Below are positions 45,666 through 55,234 of a DNA stretch of 64,000 bases, in pieces. The position numbers and the translations under genes are program-made. Each line of letters begins with the position of its first letter. Position 1 is the stretch's first letter. Source of the stretch: Nemertoderma westbladi (Eukaryota; Xenacoelomorpha; Nemertodermatida; Nemertodermatidae); contig JAUCBJ010001621.1 of the NCBI GenBank assembly GCA_032718475.1, forward strand, positions 1-64,000, read 5' to 3'. Under the pieces are notes generated by a model. That model ran no database searches and was not told where the DNA came from. It worked only from the letters and a program-made list of their open reading frames with translations.

Positions 45666-46899
45666 TGTTAGAAATTACACTAGGTCCTATGTATCTTATA
45701 CAGTATGCTTTTAGCAGGGGCAAGCTGGCAAGTGAGAGCAGGGAGTGCTAATATACTAATGAAATAAATACACAATAGGTCTACACGATTGCAAATTATC
45801 TAAACATCAGTTGAATGAAACTTGCCTAATGACAAGGAATTATTTCGATATGATTTGTTATGGAATTGAGGTATCGCTACTTAATAAAAAGATAATATTA
45901 TTCTGAATTAAGATGAGAATAAAATTATTATTTTAATTCAATTAAAAAAAACTGTGATAGGACTTTATATCACTGAATATATATGGTCTGAAATTACTGA
46001 TAATAAGAATATCAAGTATTATAAAGCAATGCTACTACTGTACTAGTGACGAAATTATTACTTTCTTTCAATATATTTCACAATTTGTTGATTTATCAAA
46101 TAAATAATTCGTTGATAAAAGTAATTGGAAGTTTAACTTTTTATTCTTAAACTTGAGTACAGGATTTACTAATACCCTACTGAGATGTACTGTAAGATAG
46201 GCTGATAGGGAAGGCAATAAAGGCATTGCTTATTAAAGTAATAAGAGCTTCCCCAAACCAAATTATTGGTTATAAAGCTGCTAGGAGCAGTTTCAAATGG
46301 AAATCCCAAGCCAATGCCAATAACATACTCCACCACAATAACTTGGCTTACTGGGTTGAGAGGAACTGTCTGTTATAGTCAGGTAGACTACTACTTTATA
46401 CAACGCAGACAGACTGCATATCAGCCTGTGGTTAATTCGTTTAGGCAGTCAGCAAAGGTTACATTAGAGCAACGTCAGACACTACAGATGCTACTATAAA
46501 AGTAGGCCTCCTACCTGCTTGGTTGATTGGCTGGTGGGACAGACTGAAGCCATATTAACTAGTCTTAGAATCCCATAAAAATCCTGTGCCATAAATTCTA
46601 GTATCTATATTACTATATTGGATTAATAGCCATTACCCTGCCTTCCCTCAGTAATTGCGTGTTTTATTTGATCTAGTATACCAAAGCAATGTAAAACCAA
46701 TGTAAACACTCTATCATTATTACTTATCGCTGGGAGCTAGTCCAGAATATATAATTATTTAATTCTCTTGAAAAGTACCCATAAAGAAAAAGATTCGACG
46801 ATGTGTTCTGTATATACACCATGTCCTGGAGCTGGAAAATATTGTCGTTATTCATGTACCTAGCCCCCCTCCAAATTTTTCCTTTCTACAGATATAACT
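45666..46899. other. AT-rich intergenic DNA
   Basis: I see no gene, RNA or repeat structure that can be supported. Confidence 0.5.
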
Positions 46900-47190
46900 G
46901 TCCCAGCCGGTTCCCCCAAGCTTGACACTAGAACAAAGTCGCCTCTGCTTTGCAGGACATTGCTTTCGCCGTGAGGACCAGCCAGTGTATAATCTTGTGC
47001 TTTGGCAGCCTCATGGAGTGAATAAGCCTGGTGGACAGCCCATGACTTTCTTGAGTCGCATCTTAAAGGACACTGGCCTTGAAGATGCGGATGATCTAGC
47101 AAATGTCATGGGTGATAGGGAGTTGCGGCGGCGTAATTTTGTCGACAAGCCGGAACAGCATTCTTAAAAATACAGCTGCAATGCAGCATG
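46900..47190 (+). pseudogene. LINE 3'-terminal coding relic, family X, copy 3
   Basis: The best preserved copy: an open 81-codon stretch (46922-47167) with RLCFAGHCFRREDQPVYNL, WQPHG, GGQPMTFLSRILKDTGLEDA and DRELRRRNFVDKPEQHS before the stop. It corresponds to the C-terminus of a LINE polyprotein. Two other copies lie in this window, so the family is abundant and 5' truncated. 47191-47680 has only an 18-G tract at about 47353. Confidence 0.7.
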
Positions 47191-47682
47191 CCGATCCTAG
47201 TAGTATTAGTAGTTTAGCTCAGAAAGTGATCTTTTGCATCCCGAATTTACAAGAATTAATTATTTCAAAATGGTCTTAAAATCTTTCACCACGGGCACAC
47301 AGGTAAATGCCGGTGTGGGGGGTATCCGGTGGGAAGTGTCCTACTTGGGCGCGGGGGGGGGGGGGGGGGAGTGTCTTAGATCCGAAACCAAATTTTAACT
47401 TGGAAAAATAGTGGTTGTGTCAGGTCTGCGTCATTTAAGGCGCAATAATTGAAAAATCATATTACTTAAACAGTTAAAGAATGCTGGCTATCCATAACTA
47501 TAACACAGTAATTAAATGTAGCAAGCTCCTTTCTTTAATATCATTTATATTATTCTTCATATCATATCATATCATATTATACTAAACACTTCCAATATTT
47601 GAAAGGACAAATTACTTGAAATCACTCAGTTAAGCTATTGTATTGCTTTGTTTACAGCTGACTGCTGTGTCCAATAGATTGC

Positions 47683-47735
47683 AGGGCCGGTACTCAATCA
47701 ACTGAGCTACCCTGCGCCTGCATTCGATATACTAT
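47683..47735 (-). repeat. tRNA-like head fragment
   Basis: The minus strand reads GCAGGGTAGCTCAGTTGATT then GAGTACCGG, a tRNA 5' half with an A box (TAGCTCAGTTG), but no B box or acceptor stem partner follows. It is probably the head of a SINE, not a functional tRNA. Confidence 0.5.
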
Positions 47736-47744
47736 CGAATGACC

Positions 47745-48062
47745 GATTATTATTCTTATTTTTTTCAAGTCCCGCGTAACACACTGATTACGTGGGTCGC
47801 ACTCACCGCACGTACCAACTGATACGACTTATTTCGCGATCCCCCCTAGAACTATACTCGCCAGAGGAAACTCCCCTGCTCATTCAGCTACACAATTTAA
47901 GGATGAAAGACAGTGTTGCGCCCTGGCTAGACTTTTAAAACTTTCGTGCCTACACGAAAACTTCCCCGGGCCCCATGGGGGAATCGAACCCACGACCTCG
48001 GAGAGATGTGAATTGTGAGCTGAGAGGCAACGGATTTATAACCACTACGACAAGGTGGGACT
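47745..48062 (-). mobile_element. tRNA-derived SINE, copy 2 (with A and B boxes)
   Basis: The minus strand begins CCCACCTTGTCGTAGTGGTT (A-box-like, 48054-48041), then GGTTCGATTCC (B box, 47990-47980) about 50 bp on. The body follows: CCTTAAATTGTGTAGCTGAAT, GGGGAGTTTCCTCTGGCGAG, AGTTCTAGGGGGGA. This is the most complete of three copies. Confidence 0.7.
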
Positions 48063-49100
48063 TGAGCTTTCGAAAATAAAAAAAAAACGTTAAAACGAAT
48101 AAGTAAAGAGAAGATGAATAAACTATATAATTTCGACGGAAAGTAAAATTTAGTTGAAACTAGGTTTGGGTACCGGTATGATACTCTTTCCTGCATTTAT
48201 CTTTTAACACGGTTTCGTTTATATTTCTTGAATGAAACTATGAACTATGAAGATAAATTACATTAAACTAAAGTTTGTCCGCTCCGAATTTTGGTAAATC
48301 CCACCAATTAGTTAGTTAACTTAAAAATGTCGCTATTTAGCTAAGAGAAGGATCCGCTAAATATATTTTTATTTACTTTTTTTTTGTTAAATTGTTAAGA
48401 GAAAATGTAGAATTTAATTAATAAAAGTAGTTTGCGATTTTTACATTTTCCAACCTACGGAGTCTGTTCTCGTAATGTTTAATGTTTTAACGTAATTTTC
48501 GACCCCGAGAAGCATGCACATTACATGTAAAAAATCTAGTTATTGTAGTACTTAATTAAATATGAAAATTAATAAGTGTGCAGTGAAACTCTGTGAAGAT
48601 GGCATGCAATCGAGTAGACCCATTATAACAGCCACCAAGTGCACATAGTTCGAAATACATACGATCCTATAGAGAGAGCATAGAGCTAAGATTAGTAGTG
48701 ACATTACTACATTAGCATATAGTAACATACATAGAATCCAACACTTGACTTTGACATATAATTATTACATTTATTTTATTTCATCAAATTTCACCAGGAT
48801 TGAAGTTGTACAACAAGTCAGGCTGAATTAAATATCAAGAACTGCATTTAACTTTATTTTAAGTTAATGATCCTCAAGAAAGAGAGTGATTATATGTCGG
48901 GATATTTGGGAATTAAAAATGGCAAAACGGCAGATTACTTAATTTCATTTTGGCATCTTGGACAAGTTTTACACTTTAACTAAGTGTTATTAGTCAAATA
49001 ATAAGTTATGGAAACAACAAATATTTGTCGCAAAATTTAATAACAAGAAATTATCATCAACCAGCACAGAATGACAATTAAACAGGAACCTACGTATAAG
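48063..49100. other. AT-rich intergenic DNA
   Basis: No supported feature. It includes the 3' flank of the FAU gene; an ATTAAA on the minus strand near 49040 could be its polyadenylation signal. Confidence 0.45.
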
Positions 49101-49104
49101 TTGA

Positions 49105-49220
49105 GTTCGCGTTTGGTCCCCTCTGGCCCACTACCTGGGAGTGTGTGTAAGTTCGCATTAGGCCCCCCTCTCCCCCATATCTAGGAGGGTCTATGAGTTC
49201 GCATTCGGTCCCTTCCTTCT
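49105..49220 (-). repeat. 46-bp repeat copying the end of the FAU coding sequence
   Basis: GTTCGC occurs at 49197 (end of the coding sequence), 49151 and 49105, exactly 46 bp apart. The two downstream units align over the full 46 bp, and the coding copy aligns over about 22 bp. On the minus strand all three encode GPNAN followed by S or L. Confidence 0.8.
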
Positions 49221-49589
49221 ACCGAAACTCTGGACAACGTTAACGAACCTCCGATTGTACTGTATCCGCCGTTTGGCCCGCCCGGTTTTGTGTTTTTTCT
49301 TTTCCTGCGCGTCCACCTTCGGCGTTTGGTTCTTTACCTTCCCGGCTCGCGCCAACGAGCCGTGCACTTTCCCACCCCTGAGTCGCAACGACATGTCGAC
49401 TGTACCGTGGTCCGATACCGAGGCGCCGACAGTCTGGTCGTCGTGTAGCGGTCGACCGTCGGCGACGAGAACAAAGTCGGATCCGGCGAACCCCGAGAGC
49501 ACAGCGAGGCGTTCCCGCAACGAGGAAACGAGATCGCATGAGTCAACCTCCTCGCACCAAACATCGTTAAATCGAACAAACAGTATCAT
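49191..49589 (-). CDS. FAU: Ubiquitin-like FUBI / ribosomal protein eS30 fusion
   Basis: 132 codons, full length for the family (133 in human). Residues 1-73 are a ubiquitin-like fold ending LRLRGG. Residues 74-132 are eS30, 59 residues, with near-invariant [28 protein letters not shown] and a GPNANS terminus. In known biology the fusion is cleaved after GG, releasing FUBI and eS30, a 40S subunit component. The coding sequence is a single open exon, whereas vertebrate FAU is split by introns. TTTTAG lies directly before the ATG, so a 5' UTR intron or a trans-splice acceptor is likely. No poly(A) tract or target duplication is seen that would mark a recent retrocopy. Gene and product are confidently recognised; whether this is the sole functional copy is unknown. 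Confidence 0.93.
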   Translation of the reverse strand: MILFVRFNDVWCEEVDSCDLVSSLRERLAVLSGFAGSDFVLVADGRPLHDDQTVGASVSDHGTVDMSLRLRGGKVHGSLARAGKVKNQTPKVDAQEKKKHKTGRAKRRIQYNRRFVNVVQSFGRRKGPNANS

Positions 49590-49700
49590 CTAAAATGAGT
49601 CAAAACAACACGAATCATCACTTACCGGTATGTGGCAAAAGTACTACTGCTGTATTGTACTATTTATTTCAGAGTGCAAGCGGAAAGGAAAGGTACGGTA
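49590..49700 (-). promoter_or_regulatory. FAU leader: 5' TOP-like tract and splice acceptor
   Basis: CCTTTCCTTTCC (49693-49682) is a 12-nt pyrimidine tract beginning with C, as expected of a TOP mRNA start in ribosomal protein genes. The acceptor TTTTAG ends at 49590. A donor-like CCG/GTAAGT lies at 49625, but using it would give only a 36-nt intron, which is unusually short for an animal. The true donor, or trans-splicing, is undetermined. Confidence 0.5.
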
Positions 49701-50028
49701 CCTAGTACTGTAGTACCCAGGTACCGTAATTAATATTGTAATATTATCTTATGCTGTTATGTTTGAGAATCAGTGAATTGTTGGGTATCAGATGGGTTGG
49801 GAAATCAAATTGAACATAATTTTATACGCTCAAAATTAAAATAGTAATTCAATATGCAATAATAACATAATTTGGTGCGAATTTTTATACCGGTAGTTTA
49901 GCGCGAATATTGGAAAAGGCTGAAAGGTTGAAAATATCCCGATCGGGATAGCGGATAGGGAACCCTAGGCCTACAGTACTGGCTGACTGGCCGTAGCTGC
50001 GTAGGTAGAGTCTATCATCTATTGCAAT

Positions 50029-51315
50029 CAGGGTTGGCAACCAATGGTTTTTCTCACCATTGGTTTTTTATGGTTTTTTGGTTTAACCAACTTTTAAAAA
50101 AAGGCGAAAAAATTGGTTTTTTATGGTTTTTCATAAAATTTTACAATTAAAGCTGTAAATAATATAAAGCAGACTGGTAGTCGCGTTTCTTTTTCATTTT
50201 GCACTGTTACATGTAGAATTAAAAAATTTCACTCACTTTGAGTTTTGCTCTCGTTTCTTTTTCATTTTGCACTGTTAGAAGGAAAAAATTTCGCTCACTT
50301 TGAGTTTTGCTCGCGTTTCTTTATCTTATCATTTTGCACTGTTCAGTTCAGCTGTTAGAATGAAAAAATTTCGAACACTTTGAGTTTTGCTCGCGTTTCT
50401 TTTTCAATTTGCACTGTTACATATGTAGAATGAAAAAACTTCACTCACTTTGAGTTTTGCTCGCGTTTCTTTTTCAATTTGCACTGTTACATATGTAGAA
50501 TGAAAAAACTTCACTCACTTTGAGTTTTGCTCTCGTTTCTTTTTCATTTTGCACTGTTAGAAGGAAAAAATTTCGCTCACTTTGAGTTTTGCTCGTGTTT
50601 CTTTATCTTATCATTTTGCACTGTTCAGCTGTTAGAATGGACAAATTTCTCTCACTTTGAGTTTTGCTCGCGTTTCTTTTTCATCTGTTCAATTTGCAAT
50701 GTTAATTTAATGAAAAGGTTTTGCTCGCTTCGCTGGTGTATGTTTCTCGTTTACATTGTTAAAATGTGGTGTGCGCGTTTTTTTCGGTGCATGCGCGGTA
50801 TATTGTGTATTGTCCAATATTGCGCGGCTGAAAAATTGTGCGCAGGCGTTGTGCGCGGTTCAGTGGTGGTTTGCACTTTGCAGCCTGGCGTGCAGTGGAG
50901 CAGTGCAGACGTCTGGACGTTGGTATGTATTTTTACGTTGTATATTGTTAGTATTTTGTCACATGCTGACATGGGCTGATGGGTTGGATGAGATGAGAGT
51001 AAGGCTGTAAGGAAGGACAGAACAGAACAGCAGAAGAAACGCTTCAAACCAGCATACTGTATGTGGCGTGGCCTTATTCAGTTATTCCAGCTGTCCAGTA
51101 TTTTGTTCTATTGGGCAAGCGCAAGGGTTGTACTGTCTGACTGTTGTATGTCTGTATGTAGGCCCTACATTTGTATGTATTGCTGTATTTGATTTAATTA
51201 AACCACAGAAAAACCATAAAAAACCATAAAAAACCGAAAAAAACCATAAAAAACCAAACAATAAAACCAAAACCAAAAATTTTTTTTCAAAAAACCATGG
51301 TTTTTGCCATCCCTG
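50029..51315. mobile_element. Non-autonomous hAT-type DNA transposon with 8-bp TSD
   Basis: Termini are CAGGGTTGGCAA and TTGCCATCCCTG, the CAGGG-type ends of hAT elements. They are flanked by perfect 8-bp duplications ATTGCAAT (50021-50028 and 51316-51323). Subterminal regions on both sides carry repeats of TATGGTTTTTT in inverted orientation. No transposase is encoded. The interior 50160-50720 is a minisatellite of about seven 62-80 bp units (CTTTGAGTTTTGCTCGCG, TTTTGCACTGTTA). Confidence 0.88.
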
Positions 51316-51323
51316 ATTGCAAT

Positions 51324-52151
51324 ATTACCGGTAATTTGGACAGTACATTTTCTCTGGGGTACCGCACCCGCACCTCACACCTCAATCAGTCAATTTATAG
51401 CATAGCTGCATAGTGTTGGCGCGGCGCACCTTCCACATTCAATGCTTCAAATATTACCTGGCTGCATGGCGCGGCGCGATCTTCATAGGCTAATGCAGTA
51501 ATGTCTGGAGCACTATCCAACGCACTTTTTGCTGTTTTGTAAGGCAAAGGCAGTGAGGAGTCCACTACGCACTAGGGTTTGTACGTACCGGTCTGCCGGT
51601 ACCGGTAGGCCCTACCTGCCTACTGTACTGTTCTGTTGTGGGCCTATACCATACAGCCATATACAGCTATAGCTGTACATATTACTGTATTACAGTATTA
51701 CTCACCTTGCACCTTGCCTGCCTTGCTGCCTTGTGCTGTTGCAGTGTTGTGGCTTCTGGCCTTGTATATTTGCAGATTTGTCCTTAAATCAGTCGGTCAG
51801 TACATAAGCAGGTAGGAGTACAGGCAGACAGGAGTAGGCAGGTAGGGCTACTGCAGTAAATCCAGCAAAAAATAGGCGCTCAATACCGATACTCTGGTAC
51901 TATCAGACTATAACATATAATCATGTACAGATGTTACAGTAATGCGGGCTACTCAGCTGTACAGTGACAGTCAGAGTATCTCAGTACAGCACTTAGTACA
52001 GCAGTAGGCCTAATGCTGTAATGCTATTTGGCTGTTAGTTTCTGTACTGAACTCGGAACTGATACTGTGATAGGTAGATCAGTACTGCAGTAGATTCTAG
52101 ATTGCAGGATTGGTTTGGTCGCGATTGTTGATTGACGGTGCCGGTGTCACA
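51324..52151. other. Intergenic DNA rich in TACCGGTA, CAGTA and AGTAGG words
   Basis: No gene or RNA can be supported. Low-complexity mixtures of GTACTGTA and CAGTA words dominate. Confidence 0.4.
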
Positions 52152-53093
52152 AGGAAATCAGCCCCCCCTAGAATATGCCCCCCCTGCCCCCGGGGCATTA
52201 TTTCCTAGGATATTATGTCCCCCCGGGCAATTTTTCCTAGGAAATTTAGCCCGGGGGGGCATTTTCTCCTTAGGAAATAATGCCTCCCCTCAGGAAAATT
52301 AGCCCCCCTCAAAAGTCTGAAAACTGGTACGATACCGGTCTGCTGGTAGCCATTTTTAATTTTAATCTACCAATTGCAGAACTTGTAATACAGTAATAGT
52401 TGGACTGTTGGAAGAATAGTACGGTACCGGTCTGCCGGTAGGTAAGCAGGTAAGGCAGTAAGGGATGTAGAACAGCATACTGAAGTATCTAAGTCAGTAG
52501 GCTACTGTAGTCTGGTAGTAAGTACTGGTATAACAGCAGTGCGAGTGTGTGGTGTTGTGTGGGCGCCGAGCAGCTCCAAGCTTTTTTAAGTCTGTAACCT
52601 GCTCCTTTCCCTGATTTGGTAAAGTGATTGTTTATTGTTTTGGATAGAAAATCCCGCCTCTGTAACCTGCTCCTTTCTCTCAATTGGTAATGTTATCGTT
52701 TATTGCAGTATTGTTTTGGTTAGAAAATCCCGTCTCTGTAACCTGCTCCTTTCCCTGATTTGCTAAAGTGACTGTTTATTGTTTTGGTTAGAAAATCCCG
52801 CCTATGTAACCTGCTCCTTTCCCTCAATTAGTTAAATGATCGTTTATTGTTTTGGTTAGAAAGGCCTGCCTCTGTAACCTGCTCCTTTCCTTCATTTGGT
52901 AAAGTGACTGTTTATTGTTTTGTATAATTTTTGTAAGTTTTAGTAGTAATAAGTTTTGTTTATTGTATAATTCAGGGGGGGGCATAATTTCCTAAGGGGG
53001 GCATTTTTTCCTAGGGAAATTTGCCCGGGGGGGCATTTTTTCCTAGGAAAATATGCCCCCCGGACACATTTCCCGGGGGGGCATATTTTCCTG
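52152..53093. mobile_element. Foldback element with C-run / G-run arms
   Basis: The left arm 52152-52321 (runs of CCCCCC with TTTCCTAGGAAAT) and the right arm 52974-53093 (runs of GGGGGG with the same core) are inverted copies. The outer ends both read AGGAAA...GCCCCCC inward. The loop contains five tandem units of about 70 bp (CTGTAACCTGCTCCTTTCC, TTTATTGTTTTGGTTAGAAA) at 52591-52930. No ORF. It abuts the LINE fragment at 53095. Confidence 0.65.
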
Positions 53094-53094
53094 T

Positions 53095-53815
53095 TACATC
53101 GGTACTGCTGTACTGACTGTCTGGCTGTCTGGTGTACTGCACCATGTACTATCGCTTGGTCCATACCATTTATTTCGGGATGATCGTGATTTGTTTGGGG
53201 GTGGGGTTGCTCTATATATTCGAATTTCGTCAATGTATTCAGTTTCCAGGGTACAACAAGTTGACCTTGGTAATGTCATTTTCTCCGATTATGTTTGTGC
53301 TGAAATTAATTTTCATAATGGCCGAAAGTTTGTAGTTACATTTATATACCGCTCTACCTCATCTACGGACATAAATAATGCTAGTTTACATTTTCTTATT
53401 GATGCAATAAGTAGTTATACCAGCAATAATGAATTATTTTTACTGGGTGATTTCAATTTTCCTTATATAGATTGGGAGCAACTTGTTCTCAAACCACTTG
53501 CGAGACCCTTTGAGAGTGCATTTTTAAATTTTTTTTTAGATCGACATTTTACACAGCATGTCTATGAATTTACTAGGTTTTCGAATAATGGTTCAGATTC
53601 TACACTTGATTTATTTATATCTAAATCACACGATGCAGTTTCAGATGTCCGTGTATTTAGTCCCTGCCATTGGTAAATCAGATCATGGTATTACATTTTG
53701 TAAACTTAATATAATGTGTATATCTGAACCCTTGATAACTCACCTTAGGTATGATACTGCTGATTACAATAGTTGGCGTGATTCATTGCGAGATATTGAC
53801 TGGTCTGATAGGTAA
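53095..53815 (+). pseudogene. LINE A, 5' part: endonuclease domain
   Basis: Translation gives an apurinic-endonuclease-type (EEP) domain: PYHLFRDDRDLFGGGVALYI, FVVTFIYRSTSS, LLGDFNFPYIDWE and DLFIS. It changes phase near 53655 into SDHGITFCKLNIM and ends at DSLRDIDWSDR. The N-terminus is missing. The domain normally precedes an RT. The RT at 57300-59328 on the same strand is the likely other half, separated by 3.5 kb of inserted sequence. Confidence 0.75.
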
Positions 53816-55234
53816 GATAAGATAAGATAAGATAATTCTTTTATTCACAAATACTTCTAAGCCTTATCAGGGCTACGAAGGCAGTATACGCAATACATAG
53901 TACACGATACTGATAATTTAGGTGAATAAGCGTCTATAATCAAACAGCTGTCTTAGACAGACTGACTTACCTACGGTAGACCGCCTCGCCCTACATAAAG
54001 TATTAAAGGATTTTAATATACAGTAGATATTGCACAGAAAACATATTAATTTACCCATGCCTACTGTATGCTATACACAACACATACAGCGCATATACAT
54101 ACAGACAGCACATACACACACACATACATACAGTATTCTAATATACACACATATACAATAAAGGTACTACACAGAGCCGGGCTGCTATATATATTATTGA
54201 AATCACAAAAAGGTATAACAAATAAAATTCAATTAACAAAAAGAATTAAAGATCTATGTAATTTCCTCCCGTTATACCTAGTTAATAAGTGTTTGTGTAG
54301 TTTAAATTTGTATGTTTGGAATTTTTTTATTTTGCGTATTGAAATAGGCAGGGCATTCCATTGTTTTATTAGGTATGTACTAATATTGTAGTGGCCCTGT
54401 GTACTTGTTGTGCGTGGAAGTTTCAGATTGTATGTTCTAGAATTTAATTGCGTATTGTTACGTTTTAAATACGGTAGCTCTAGGAGTTTGAATGGTTTGC
54501 TTAAGTTATATATGTATCTAAATAAGAAAATTAGGCCGAAGAAGCTCCTATATTGAGAAAGTGTAGGTATTTTTGCCCTTTCTCGAAGTTCTGTCCCAGT
54601 AGAATCCCTTATTTTTTTTCCAAAAATTGTTCTCAAAGCCATATTTTGTATTTTTTCGTATTTGTATAATAACTTTTTGTAACCATGTCGATTGTGGAGT
54701 GAGGTTAATAACATACAGCAGTAGTGGTGATGTGGCAAGACAAGCGATTTATATATATTGATTTTAGTTGAATTGGGTAGTTGGCCTTTTATTTTTCGAA
54801 TACAAGACAGTGCAATTGCCATTTTTTGAAGAGATTTTTCGATTTGTTCTTTCCAATTAAGGTATTTATTTATTAATACACCCAGATATTTTACTGTAGT
54901 GCTTTGTTCTATGGGAGGTGCATTGTCAATATTTAGTTTAATGTTATTAGTCTGTTCGTTGGGTTTTCGAGGTGATAGTAGTAAGTATTCTGTTTTTTCT
55001 GGGTTTAATTTCATCCTATTAGTGTTATAAATTGTCGACATTTTATTGATATTTACACTTAATAAATGGGTTGCTACATGTGGATCCTTAGCCGTCGTAT
55101 ATATTACAGTATCGTCAGCATATAAAATAATATTAGCAGAGTGTGATAGGTAGTTGGATAGGTTTACCGATTTATCTGCTGATGAGGCATGGATTATATT
55201 AAAATCTGAACTCTTAACTGGCCAAGATGTGTAT
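53813..55234 (-). mobile_element. LINE B, 5'-truncated, with (TTATC)n tail
   Basis: The minus-strand ORF (about 55234-54229) begins within an RT just before its catalytic ILYADDTVIY. It continues through the C-terminal RT/thumb region (MKLNPEKTEYLLL, TVKYLGVLINKYLNWKEQI). After about 390 bp of 3' UTR the copy ends in AATAAA and (TTATC)4 on the minus strand (53835-53813). This is a typical 5'-truncated insertion, and it interrupts LINE A. The apparent ORF start at 55248 lies in the neighbouring repeat and is an accident. Confidence 0.8.

Noticed and set aside
47683-47735. tRNA gene
   Set aside because: Only the 5' half with an A box is present; no B box, anticodon arm or closing acceptor stem follows.
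49240-49593. Overlapping ORFs on both strands at the FAU locus
   Set aside because: Out-of-frame shadows of the FAU coding exon, which alone matches the conserved eS30 sequence.
50527-50979. 150-residue plus-strand ORF with Phe-rich repeats
   Set aside because: Lies across the minisatellite and interior of the hAT element. It has no domain or homology signal and is repeat-derived.
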